From: Cryptomeria japonica
Lineage: Eukaryota; Streptophyta; Pinopsida; Cupressales; Cupressaceae
Direction: 5' to 3'
DNA length: 64,000 bases
NCBI RefSeq assembly: GCF_030272615.1
Contig: NC_081407.1
Span: 380,825,179-380,889,178 of the forward strand
Shown here one piece after another: positions 32,596-44,545 of this stretch. Below the pieces are notes generated by a model. That model saw only the letters and a list, made by a program, of their open reading frames with translations, searched no databases and had not been told where the DNA came from. Position numbers and translations under genes: made by a program. Position 1 is the stretch's first letter. Every line of letters starts with the position of its first letter.

Positions 32596-35500
32596 CCAAA
32601 TCACACACATACAAATTGATGATTGTTTTATCAATTTGTGATCGATCGATGAACTTTTTCCTACCAAATGGAGATTTTTATGAAGGCTAATCATTTCAAA
32701 TGATGATCTTTTCATGATGCAGTTCATCCATTGCAAATGTCAAGATCCTCACCGAATAAGAAATTAATGAAGTTTAAAAAGAAAGAAATGCATCCAGTGT
32801 TTCCTTCTTTTTCAGTGACATCAAACATTGACAATATTAGGGACACTAAGATCGGTCATGTGGATCTTGATGAGTTATTGAGGAGGGTGAAATCGGGACC
32901 AATTTATTACAAGATGAAGCCCGCCATAAACAGTGAAATTCATCTAGTGGTCACTTTCCCCATGTCGGCTCAAAATCTAGAGTTTTTATTGTCTCTTTCC
33001 AATAGATATGATTCTACCACCAGATTAGTGAAGGATGCAGATGGGAAAACACTCATTAAACTTGATGAGGATTTCTTTGATACCATTTTCAAATGTTCTC
33101 CTATTGATCAATATGTAGATATTGACATGCAATTAGTAGTGGCATATTTTGATAAAAATTCAGAGAAATGCAACAAGAATATGAATGAAAATAGGCTAAA
33201 AAAATTTAGGCCTACAATTTCAAGATGGCTTGAAACTCTTCCTCGTTGTGACTTCATTGAGGAGGTCAATGACCTAATTAATTTTCTTAGTAGAGTAAAA
33301 GGCCTTCCAACTTCCATTACCTACCACAAATGGATGTATCAATATATTCATGTCATCGGGCAGAATAAGAAGAAGATCTTCTAGGGAAAACAAATTGCAG
33401 TTGCCCTATGTGAATAGTTGACCAAGGTGCCTACCACCTTGAAATTTTACATGAATTCTTATCTTGTCTATGCAACTGCCTCGATTAAGCATTTTTCAGG
33501 TCTATCAACAACAGGTGACAGGAGTCAAGTTCTTGTTTACAAGTAGTTTTCCCATTTAACTATCTAAAAGAGTTTACATCATTTTAGGAGGGTAAATGAT
33601 GCTTTCTTTACTCATTATATGTGTTTTTTTGACAAAGAGATTCAAAATAAAAGAGTGTCAGATGAAGCATGGAAGGTGGTGAGCGAATATGGTTGCATTT
33701 TTCTTCAATTTCCTACCTACACATATATCAGAATTGGATGTTTTGATAGAGAACCATTAATGCTCCTGAGATATCCATGTGATAAGATCATCCTTATGGA
33801 GATGGCTCATCAAATGATTTCCATCCATGAGCGTCAATCTGGAGCTCATAAAATAGGTTTGAAGTTCTCCATCTCTATAGGGAGATATTCTATCAATTCC
33901 ATCTATAAGCCTCGTGCCATGGAGGAAGAGATGAGAAAGGTGACTATGAAATTTTTCAAAGCCAATAATTTATTTTATTATAGGGGCATGAAGAATAAGA
34001 TTAAGAAGAACTACACACATATCCATCGAATTGAGGATATGTGGGTAGATTGTAGGACTAAAGAGGATATCCGTAGAATGGATTGCTTTCATTTGATAGT
34101 AGAACAAATTGAAAACTTTGATCTTGTTGATGTTCTTGAATATCTTGAAGAAGATGGTGACATTTGCGACCCTACATATGAAAGTAACAAAGTTGTTGGA
34201 TTACCTCTACCACTCATTCAATGGTCCCAAAAGGAGAACACTTCTATAAGGGCCAGGTTTTAGAAAATTCTTGATAATACCACCATTTGGTTGAATCTAC
34301 ACGGTGTATAGATGAAGCCTCTCCAAACTGAATCATTTGAAGATGATGTTGCAGGCCCAAAGGGAAAGACTTTTGAATTAAGGACCAAAAGTAGGCAAGA
34401 TCCTACAACTCCTAAGGGTCCTAAATTCAAATTCACTATTGGAAAAGGTAAATCTCAAGGTGAGTATTCAACACAAGAGACTCAAGTTCATGACGAAGTT
34501 GAGGAAGAAAAAGAAGTAGATGAAGAGGAACAAATTAAAGAGGAAGATGAACCAGAGAATGAACAAGAACAAGAAGAAGGAGAATATGATGAGGGATTGC
34601 CTGAAATCCCAAGTACTTCCTACTCTCAAATGACACATGAAGGTATTCCTTCTTCATCATGTGATATTGCAGGTACTAGTTCAATCTTTGTCACTAATAC
34701 AATTCCCTTGAGTTCTACTGTGTCAATTATTTCACAAGTTCCTAAAATACATGTTATTCCTTCCACTTCCACAAGTGAAACAACCCTTGATACACCTCAT
34801 GACAACTTAGATACTGTGTTCTTTCCTAATTTGTCTGAGATCATATCTTCTATGTTGGAAGATTTTTATAAATGCATTTCAGAAACCCAAGTTCCTCCTC
34901 AAGTTCCTTATGTTTCTAATCCACACGCCATTGTACCCTCAACTCCACCTATTGTTACTACCAACATACAATCTCAGGAGTTGGCAACTCAAGTTATGCC
35001 TTCTATAGTGGATGAAGACGCTTCTTTTCCACCATGGCTAGTGTCCACTGCTCCTAAGAGGAAGAAGCAAGCCATCTCTCCTGACGACTTTGAATTTAGC
35101 TAGTTGGTCCCTGTTAAGCCCAAGGTCACAAATAAAGCCAAGACTTTGTCTATATTAAGAATAGACCCATCCAAAGACAAGTATATAGAAATGGCCATTC
35201 CTCCTCCTAACACGGATTTGGACAAAGTACATGATACTGATTATGTTATTAAGAGAATTAATTTCGGAAAGCAAACACATGAGAGAACAATTGAAGATTC
35301 TCAAACCTTATTCCGTCATCTTGTGGCAATGTTCAATGAGGAGAAAGTCAAGAAAGATAAACTGAAGAAACAAGTAGATTAGCTCATAGAGGTCCTAATC
35401 AAGATTACCAAATCATTAGACGTAGTCGAGCTGGTCACTTCTTCAGTGGATGAACAAATTGTCAAACAAGTTGAACAAGTGAATTCTCGTGGGAGGATAG

Positions 35501-35714
35501 TTGGTGAATGGATGGATAGACTATTGAGTCAAGGAACACATCTCTTATGTTCAACAGTTACTCTTGTCAACAATTTGGAGGAGGTAAAAGTTGAAATTGA
35601 TAAAACTTTGGATTTGTTTTCAAATGAATTAGAAGCACATGAGAAAGATTTTGAATCCTGGTTCAAGTTAGAATATTTCCATCTAGATGTTCTAGTTGAT
35701 AATGGAGTAATCCC

Positions 35715-37230
35715 TATTATTATGAGGATCTGGTAACTATTGAGAGGGGGGGTGAATCAGTAGTTAAACAACTTTGATAATACTTCAAAAACACTTAAAA
35801 AACTAGTACCGGTAACTACTCAAACATACCAATTAGCAGATTTACCAAACCATTTACTCAAGTGTTCATCAACATGCAAATAAAAAAAAGATATCAAATC
35901 AACACATAAATAATTCATCCACCATATGAAAACAAATATTTTTCACGTGGAAACCCAAATGGGAAAAACCATGATGGGAATTAGCACCCACAAATATTTG
36001 TACATTCGGAATGTGCCCGGTTAAAGGCCTAGCACGGTTAGGAGCTTTATAATATGCTTGATTAAGAGAAGACCCTGTTAGGAGTCACCCGGTTAAGGGA
36101 TTTCACCTTAGCCCTCTTAGGAGCTCTACCCTGTTAGGAGTAACCCTGTTAGAGGATTTTACACTCAAGATAATGAACCACCCAGTCAAGGGATTTACAA
36201 ATAAGACCTGTTAGGATCTACCAGGTTAAGGGATTTCAATACTGTTGTAACTATTAGGGAACAACAAGGAAAATGATCTGATCACAACACTTCCTTGCTA
36301 GCTAGTACATATCATTTTGAGCTCAACTCTGCTACACACTTTCAAAATCTTCAATATGGTTCGACACAATCTTCTTCTCAAATCACCGACACAAAATCTC
36401 TTCTCAAACTTGACCTAATTACTCTTTTCAACTATGTCAGTTAAATAACCCTAACTACATTCAAAATACATTGAATTTACATTTACAACTCATCAAAAAT
36501 CATTACAGATTATTACAAAAAAAACTCAAGACAATTTCTACTGTTGAATGATCACCGCTCATCACCGCACATTGATTTGATAAGCATTCAAACCCTTGTC
36601 ACAATCTACTAAGCACTTTTCTATTTCCCAAGAAATTTGATCCTTGTACACGCTTAAACATTATCTTATCATTACACATGATTTCTGACACATCATCACT
36701 AAGTTATGAACATGATAAGATCCACCGCCAAACCATAAATCATTACAAGTTAAAGATCTGTTACCGGTATACATTCTTCTTCACAGAGTTTATGACAGTC
36801 AATCATAACTCACTTAATATACTAAATTTGCTGATGTGGTTGCAATCATAGACTCATGCCAAAGTCATAAACATATATTCCACACCTCAACATCTAACTC
36901 AACACCAATCGTCTATACCAATGTCTTGATCATTGCACTTTTCCTGCTTACCGGTATACTGTAACTTAGCAGTTTTTCTATCTAACACATTCCTCTACCA
37001 GTCAGGCTTAACCAGTAGGCCTAGATGACTTAGATGACTCAACAAACATGGTTTCCATCAATGACAACACAAATAAATTCATCAAACAACTTACAACTAT
37101 ATCATCATCATCTAGCCAATAATATCCATCAAATAACTTTACTGATTATCTTCTCATCTCATCATCATCTCCATATGCCAATAATCTCTCTATTATTGTC
37201 TTCATTAGATTTTCCAACAATATGCCAATA
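35715..37230 (-). repeat. 3' LTR of the nested Copia element
   Basis: Aligns closely with 41178-42717. It contains GGAAACCCAAATGGGAAAAA, a motif shared by other Copia-type LTRs in this window. Confidence 0.9.
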
Positions 37231-37234
37231 ATAT

Positions 37235-37242
37235 CCCCCTTT
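37235..37242 (-). promoter_or_regulatory. Polypurine tract of the nested Copia element
   Basis: The minus strand reads AAAGGGGG just before the 3' LTR. Confidence 0.75.
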
Positions 37243-37568
37243 GGCATTGACAGCAACACCAAAATAGAAATACCAAAAGCTCATCATGCAAAACTAAACG
37301 CTCACCATACATAACTGTAAGAGTTCCAGTTATGACTGTTGTACTAGATCTTCTCTGCTCTTCTCCTTCTTTGCTTTACTTCTCCCTCTATCATTCTTGT
37401 TCTCCCTTTACTTTTCTTCTCCCCCTTTGATAACAATGCCAAAGGTGCAAAGTGTCAAATTCATCTTTTGCTACTCTTGCTTCCTTCATCTCAGCTGCTC
37501 CTCCTGAGGAGTAGCCTACTTCTCATCAATCCACAATGAAAGATATTCGATTAGTCCACTAGATTGAT

Positions 37569-37665
37569 GCTTCAACAACATCTTAGTTGACCTTCGGTAG
37601 GGGTATAACCCCTAGCTTGCTTGCTTCAACAACATCTTAGTTGACCTTTGGTAGGGGTAATACCG
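37569..37665. repeat. 54-bp direct duplication
   Basis: GCTTCAACAACATCTTAGTT begins at 37569 and again at 37623, each followed by GACCTTYGGTAGGGGTA. It lies where the RNase H C terminus should be, and may mark the deletion that cut it off. Confidence 0.8.
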
Positions 37666-39330
37666 GGTTCTTTGAAATACTTATTGTACTTGTAGTATCA
37701 CAATATATGATCACTGATTCTATCATAGTCACCTTGAATCCTTCCAATACATGTCTCATCCATATAGCTTGTGTACATATCATGGATGCAACCACATACT
37801 CTGCTTCTATTGTAGACTGAGAAATACAACTTTTTTTCTTACTGGTCCAAGATACCAGTCTTCCTCCTAGAAAGAATGTGCCACCGGTTTTTCTCTTCCG
37901 ATCATCTATGTTACCTGCCCAATCAACATCCATGAATACCTTCAAAGAGAAGTTGCCTTTGTATGGATTCCATAATCCATAACCAATAGTTCCTCTAAGA
38001 TACCTGAAAATTCTCTTCACTGCAACCATATGAGTATCTTTAGGATAATTTTAAAATCTTGCCACTATACCAACTGCATGAGCAATGTTTGTTCTGTTAT
38101 GAACAACATAGTTTAGTTTTCCAATCATGGAACTATACTCAGTTTTATTAACTAGATTTGAATCATCTTTCTTTGATAATCTGCAACTAGTAACCATAGA
38201 GGTTCCAATCGGTTTAAAATCTTCCATTCCAAAAAGTTTCAATAGCTCCTTCACATACTTGGATTGACTGATAAAGATACCACCTTTCATCTGTTGGACC
38301 TGGAAACCAATTAGAAATTTAATCTCATCTATCAGAGACATCTCAAACTCCTTTTTCATATCTTCTGCAAAATTTAGACTCATATCATCATCTCCTCCAA
38401 ATATGATATCATCAACAAATACTTCTATAATTAATAATTTGTCTCCTTCAATCTCTAGGTAAATGTTGTTGTCCTCACTGGTTCTCTGAAATCCAAAATT
38501 TATCAGGTGAGAATGGAGTTTTTCATACCATGGCCTTGAAGCTTGCTTTAATCTATATAAACCTTTATGTAGTTTGGATACCATATTCTTGTCTTCAGTC
38601 AATGCAAACCCATCTGGTTGTTCTATGCAAACTTCTTCTTCTAGAATCAAATTAAAAAATGCAAACTTCACATCCATTTAGTAAACCTTGAATCCCTTGA
38701 ATGCAACAAATGCAAGTAGCATTCTAACTCCTTCAAGTCTAGCAACCGGTGCAAAGGTTTCTTCATAGTCTTCACCTTCTTCTTGTGGATATCCTTTGAA
38801 AAACAGTCTAGCCTTGTTCCTAACCACTTCACCATCTTCATTCAGTTTGTTTCTAAACACCCACTTAGTACCAATGACATTTTTATTAACTGGTCCAGGG
38901 ACAAGTGAACAAGTGTTGTTCTTCTCTATTTGATCAAGCTCTTCATTCATAGCCTTTATCCAATCGTCATCCTTGAGAGCTTCCCTCATTGTCTTTGGTT
39001 CAACTATGGAAATCAGACAAGCGCTTTCTTTGATCTTTCTTTTTGTTTGTACTCTAGCATTCCTATCTCCAATTATCTGATCTGCTGAGTGATTCAACTA
39101 CATACATATCTAGGTACAACCGGTTCTGGTATAGAAGTTTCTTCTTGTTCTTCATCTCCATCTTCTTCAACTATCGGTTGAGAAGTATCTTCCACACTAT
39201 TCTGCTCTGCATCATTTTGAACTTTTGGTTCAATAATCACTATCTTTTGTTCATCTACTGCATCAGACTTGCTGGTATCATCAGATTTCTTCGCAACTAG
39301 GGTTTCTGGTGAGAATGCTCTTCCACCGAT
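37637..39330 (-). pseudogene. Copia RT-RNase H of the nested element
   Basis: On the minus strand: a linker, then the RVT_2 reverse transcriptase (39097-38051) with GTKWVFRNKLNEDGEV, YRLKQASRPWYEKL and the catalytic VFVDDIIFG, then RNase H (38029-37637) with DVDWAGNIDDRK and STIEAEYVVAS, ending at ISKNPV. Its stops (for example at the 38678 and 38051 joins) are few, so decay is moderate. The RNase H C terminus is missing. This enzyme normally copies element RNA into DNA inside virus-like particles. Confidence 0.9.
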
Positions 39331-39869
39331 TCACTTTTCCCCAAATCTCCACAATCCATTATTAGCTTTGCCAAAGTAGCAATCAAAAGTTGTCTCTCTC
39401 CAGATGTGCTCTCAAAAATGCTAAGTGAAACATGAGACTATCAAACACCTTTATTTTCCTTTTACTAAACCAGTTGAACATACCCTAATCACCATTCAAC
39501 CATAGAACTTGCTGCCAGTTCACAAATCACATCCAATTTACAGATTTGAAATGTAACTAGTCCAAAATACACTTCATAACATCATATTGCATCAAAATAT
39601 GTAGATTTGACTTACCGCACACTATTCAGCGGGTTCAGAAATGGATCTGATAATATGTTTCCCCTAAGCTTCATACATAGCTTAGTTTATCGATGAAGGA
39701 TTCTCCACACCAAGTGAAGAATTGGATTCCTCCAATGATTTCTCCTCACTTTTCTTCTTCCATATCTTATTCATCTCACTTCTGGTTTCTTCCACATCTA
39801 CTTTCTTCTTTCCTTTCTGGTCAACAAACTGATTAACCGGTTGTTCATTCTAGCTCTAAAAAAATTTGC

Positions 39870-41043
39870 AAGGTGTCTCAGTTTGTGACAATGGAAACAT
39901 GCCATTTCAGATGCTCTCTAGGGTCCAACATTGCCTCTACCAGTTCTTCTTTGACAATTCATAGCAAAATGTCCATAATTGTGACAGATTGAACATGTCA
40001 CATTCCATCTATTCTCCATTTCATATGGACTAGACCGGTTCACATAAGGTCTCTGCCAAGTACAGTTTCTCCAGTCATTGTAAGATCTCTGCCAAGTAGG
40101 GTTTCTCTAGTCATTGTAAGATCTCTACCAAGTAGGTTTTCTTTGGTTATTGTAAGATCTTTGTCATTCGCTATTAGACCTCTGGTCCATGTAAGATCTT
40201 TGATTCTTCACTCTTGACTTGCACTCAATAGCTCTATGCCCATTCTTGTTGCAATTGAAGCAATATCCATTAAAAGTACCAGGCTTATATCCTTCATATG
40301 CATTAGGTCTATATCCATCAAAATTAATGGATCTACTTCTACAAACATTTGCAATATGACCTACCTTATGACAGTTAAAACATACTGGTTTGTAGGTTCT
40401 CTTACCGATGTTCTTCTTTTTGGTCTTTGGTGCAGATTTGGCTTCATGAAAAGTGACCTTAGTATCTAATGACTCTCATTGTTCAAAGGTTGTGTATCCC
40501 AAGCCATTTGTATCTCCATTCTACCTTTGTATCTGAATATGCTCATCAAGCATAGCAGTGCTCTTGTTCAATTTAGTTAGTAACTCATTTGCATCACCAA
40601 ACTCCTTGGTAAGTTCCTCATTCTTATTTGTAAGACTTTCTCTAAGATACATCGCCATGTCTAGATCAACTTGTATTTCCTCTTTTTCTTATTTTTCCTC
40701 TTGAAGTTGTGCATGGAAGTTACCAATCTCTCGGTTCAACTTTATGATCTCATGCTCCTTATCTCTTATTGTGTCTTCAGTTGTCCTTCTGGCTTCCAAC
40801 TCTTGACTCATCCTGATGGTAAGGGCTTCCAACTCTCTCCTTAGATTTATCTTATTATCATTCAACTTTTATACCTCATTAACCAAGGCATCAATGTTTG
40901 CTTCATTAGATGAACTTCTTTCACTGAGTTCCGACAACTGCTCAGCCAATTATTTTCTCTTAGCCAATGAAGCTTTGTACTTTACCTTTAGCTCACCGTG
41001 GTCTTCTTCAGATTCTACAAGCCTGTGTGAAATCTCTTTGTAA
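39870..41043 (-). pseudogene. Copia gag C-terminal part with coiled coil and zinc knuckles
   Basis: On the minus strand the frame starts MSYKEISHRLVESEEDHGEL at 41043, runs through a Glu/Lys-rich coiled coil (about 41000-40560), then zinc knuckles C-x2-C-x4-H-x4-C: CFNCHKVGHIANVC (near 40390-40350), CFNCNKNGHRAIEC (near 40265-40225), CSICHNYGHFAMNC (near 40000-39960) and a damaged fourth. Between knuckles two and three lie tandem SYNNQR-type repeats (40210-40040). The gag core that should come before the coiled coil is missing. Confidence 0.8.
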
Positions 41044-41164
41044 CTCATTGAACCTTACCTCATGCTAGCCTTAAGGATCTTTCCCAACCGGTTAAGCCTT
41101 TAAGGGAGTTAGGCTCGGATCTTTGCCTCAAGCGGTTAAGCTTCTTCACAAAGAGGACCTAGTA

Positions 41165-41176
41165 CTCTGATACCAA
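41165..41176 (-). promoter_or_regulatory. Primer-binding site of the nested Copia element
   Basis: The minus strand reads TTGGTATCAGAG next to the 5' LTR, complementary to the 3' end of plant initiator tRNA-Met. Confidence 0.85.
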
Positions 41177-41177
41177 T

Positions 41178-42717
41178 TGTTATTATGAGGATCCGTTAAC
41201 TACTGAGAGGAGGGGTGGTGGTGAATCAGTAGTTAAACAACTATGATAATACTTCAAAAACACTTCAAAAACTAGTACTGATAACTACTCAAACATACCG
41301 GTTAGCAGATTTACCAAACCATTCACTCAAGTGTTCATCAACATGTAAATAAAGTAAAGATATCAAATCAACACATAAAAAATTCATCCACCATATGAAC
41401 ACAAACATTTTTCACATGGAAACCTAAATGCAAAAAACCACAGTGGGAATTAGCACCCACAAATATTTGCACTCTTTCAGAATGCGCCCGGTTAAGGGCC
41501 TAGCCTAGTTAGGGGCTTTACAATATGCACGATTAAGAGAACACCCTATTAGGAGTCACCCGATTAAGGAATTTCACCTTATCCCTATTAGGAGATCTAC
41601 CCTATTAGGAGTAACCTTGTTAGAGGATTTTAAACTCAAGCTAATGAGCCACCCGGTCAAGGGATTTACAAATAAGGCCTGTTAGGATCTACCTGGTTAA
41701 GGGATTTCAATACTGTTGTAACTGTTAGGGAACAACAGGGCAAATGATCTGATCACAACACTTCCTTGCTTTCTACTACAGATCCTTTTCAACTCAACTC
41801 TGCTACACACATGCAGATTCTTCAATCTGGTTTGACACACTCTTCTTCTCAAATTACCGACACAAAATCTCTTCTCAAACTTGACCTAATACACTTTTCA
41901 ACTAGGTCAGTTACATAACCCTAACTACATTCAAAATACATTGAATTTACATTTATAGATCATCACAGATCATCACAAATCATTATAGATCATTACAACA
42001 AATTTCAAGACAATTTCTATCGTTGAATGATCACCTCTCATCACCGCATATCGATTTGATAAGCATTCAAACCCTTGTCACATTCTACTAAGCACTTTGT
42101 TGTTTCCCAAGAAATCTTATCCTTGTACATGCTTAAACACCATCTTATCAATACACATGGTTTCTGGCATGTCATCACTAAGTTATGAACATGATAAGAT
42201 GCACCACCAAACCATAAATCATTATCGGTTAAAGATCTGTTACCGGTATACATTCTTCTTCATAGAGTTTATGTCAGTCAATCATAACTCAATATACTGA
42301 ATTTACTAATGCGGTTGCAATCACAGACTCATGCCTAATTTATAAACATATATTCCACACCGCAACATCTAACTCAATACCAATCATCTATACCGGTGTC
42401 TTGATCATTGCATTGTTCCTGCTTACCAATATACTACAACTTAGCATTTTTGTTGTCTAACACATTCCTCTATCGGTCAGGCTTTACCGGTAGGCCTAGA
42501 TGACTCAACAAACATGGTTGCCATAAATAACACAAATAAAGTCATCAAACAACTTACAACTATATCATCATCATCTAGCCAACAATCTTCATCAAATAAC
42601 TTTACCGGTTATACCAACAATAACTTTATTGGTTATCTTCTCATCTCATCATCATCTCCATATGCCAATAATCTCTCCATTATTGTCTTCATCAAATATG
42701 CCAACAATATGCCAATA
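41178..42717 (-). repeat. 5' LTR of the nested Copia element
   Basis: Pairs with 35715-37230. The 24-bp length difference reflects small indels. Confidence 0.9.
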
Positions 42718-43197
42718 ATCCCTTAAAGGGATATGTACGTTGAACAAAGAGAAATTCTAGAACATCAAATGAACACAATAGAAGTCCTTATCAAAGATTT
42801 GAGAAAAACACAAAAAGAATGTAATGACAAAGGGATGAAAATCATTGAGAATATGTCAGCTCTTCCTTGCATTTTTCTTGATGAGAATTAGAAGCCCCTT
42901 CATAAAGACATCATCATCAAAGAATTTAGTCTACTGATTGGCAAAGAGGTTGATGAACAAACTTTCTTACTCTCATCTATTGATAAGCTAGTGGATATCC
43001 AAGTGAATCTAGATGATCTAGCCTCACTTCTGAAGAAACACAAGAAATGCTACATGAGCCTCAGCGATTCTATCACTTGGGTCAAGGTCATCACAAGTCA
43101 CACAAAAGGACCCGATTAGGAACAAATGAAAGTAGTTCTGCAAAAGTTTGAGGAGTTCATGAAGCAAGACCAGAATAAAGTGTCTCATGACACTTAG

Positions 43198-44520
43198 TTA
43201 TTTTCATAGCAAATGCATTTTTGAATAAGACATTGACACCTTTAGTGTCAATTTTGTATTTATTTTTCACACTTAGGCAATGCATGTGTCCTAAGTCAAA
43301 TAGGACTCTACCTTTGACTTGGTCACAAATTAGTTTTAACTTTCCTAGTTTCATGTTGCACCTCTCTTCTACAAATATGAGGTTTCTCATTGTAATTTGG
43401 ATCTATTATCTTTAATCTATATGTTGAAACTCTGTCGAAGTGAAGAGAAAAAGTGAAACTTTGTGTTCCTCTTGTGATTTTACAAACTTGATGAAATAAG
43501 AAGAAAGCTTTGAGATCTAGACTTTGTGTTGGATTCAGTTGTGTTTATGGTGAGAGTGTTCTTATGTCATTTTCGTTATAACTTCTTACTTACTTAAGTA
43601 AAGGTGTGTTGAGAGAATATTATTAAAGTATAGAGGCAGTAGTTAAATTGTGAACTTTGTGTCATATCTTGACTATTGTTGTTAAAATTAGGAATTGGTG
43701 ATCGTATTATCATTTTGAAGACTTTGCGCTTCATTCTGATATTTCAAGTAGAAATAACCAATACATATATATATTAAGATTTCACTTTGAAGACTTTATG
43801 CTTGATTGTGTTATTCGGGAAAAGAAATGATAACTTGAAGACTTTGAGCTTCATATTACTACTTCAACAAAAGTATTATCAAAGGTGAAGCTAGGAATTA
43901 TTTTTAAGACTTTGGGATTTATTTTAATTTTCTTAGTTAACTCTTTGGGTTACAAATTAAATTATAAAAAGTTTGATAGGATAGCAATGAATTCAAGACT
44001 TTGAGCTTGAGCACTCTTTCCAGTCCCAGAGAAGCAACAGAGGACTTTGCACCTTTACAGACACTTTGCTTCTTTTCTTATCTATATTATATTGTTCTTG
44101 CTTTCCAAGTTAATTTGTAACAAAAAAATTGTAAGAATTATTGCTGCTCTATGTTGTAACTTCTTTCATGAAAAAAGAGGAAAATAATAGCATCTATTTG
44201 AAAAAAGAGGATAAGATGATGTACCGCCCATGTTAGAATATGATTTTGAAATCTATATCTTATTTTAGTAGAATAGAGTAGTGAATCACATGGGCAGCCT
44301 TCCCTTAATAATTAGGAGAGGTTTAATCTCATGTTGTTGTGGTTGAAACCACAATTTTGTAAACTCTTCACGAGCTGACAAAATTTTCAACCAACAAAAC
44401 CAAATAATGTTAGGAATACTAATCATTAATTTGATTCTTTTTGTGATTTTTAATAGTATATTATGATTTTTTTTTGTGTTTTTTAGTTGATTAAAAATGA
44501 AATGAACAGAAAATAGTCTA
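43198..44520. other. Non-coding region after the long ORF with degenerate GACTTTG repeats
   Basis: No gene is seen. About six copies of a motif near GAAGACTTTGAGCTTCA occur at about 43714, 43784, 43832, 43904, 43993 and 44032, spaced roughly 40-90 bp. A pyrimidine-rich tail and AT-rich DNA follow. It may be the 3' part of the element that carried the long ORF. Confidence 0.55.
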
Positions 44521-44545
44521 ATATATATATATATATATATATATA
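44521..44545. repeat. (AT)n microsatellite
   Basis: Twelve TA dinucleotides at the edge of the Gypsy leader remnant. Confidence 0.95.

Larger units (their letters stand above)
35715..42717 (-). mobile_element. Copia-type LTR retrotransposon inserted in the long ORF
   Basis: It is 7003 bp long on the minus strand, with 5-bp target duplication ATCCC at 35710-35714 and 42718-42722. LTRs are 35715-37230 (3') and 41178-42717 (5'), with a tRNA-Met-type primer site and a polypurine tract in the right places. Internal DNA is only about 3.9 kb. It keeps part of gag and the RT-RNase H, but the N-terminal gag core, protease and integrase are missing. Stops and the missing integrase mean it cannot move itself. 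The LTR ends read TA...CA or TA...TA where TG...CA is usual. Confidence 0.92.
32731..43197 (+). pseudogene. Long decayed ORF of unknown family, split by a Copia insertion
   Basis: One reading frame of about 1150 codons runs from ATG 32731 to 35714, then, beyond the Copia element, from 42723 to TAG 43197, all in register. The family is not recognised. What can be seen: a basic N terminus, a segment with HLVVTFPMSAQNLEFLLSLS, a probably globular middle to about 34230, an acidic Glu-rich stretch (34490-34600), a Ser/Thr/Pro-rich linker, PKRKKQ as a possible nuclear signal (about 35053-35070), and a coiled-coil C terminus. About ten in-frame stops interrupt it (33382, 33412, 33544, 34261, 34309, 35101, 35380, 42724 and others); several look like single C-to-T or G-to-A changes of Gln or Trp codons. 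A transposon-borne accessory protein is my inference. Confidence 0.7.
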
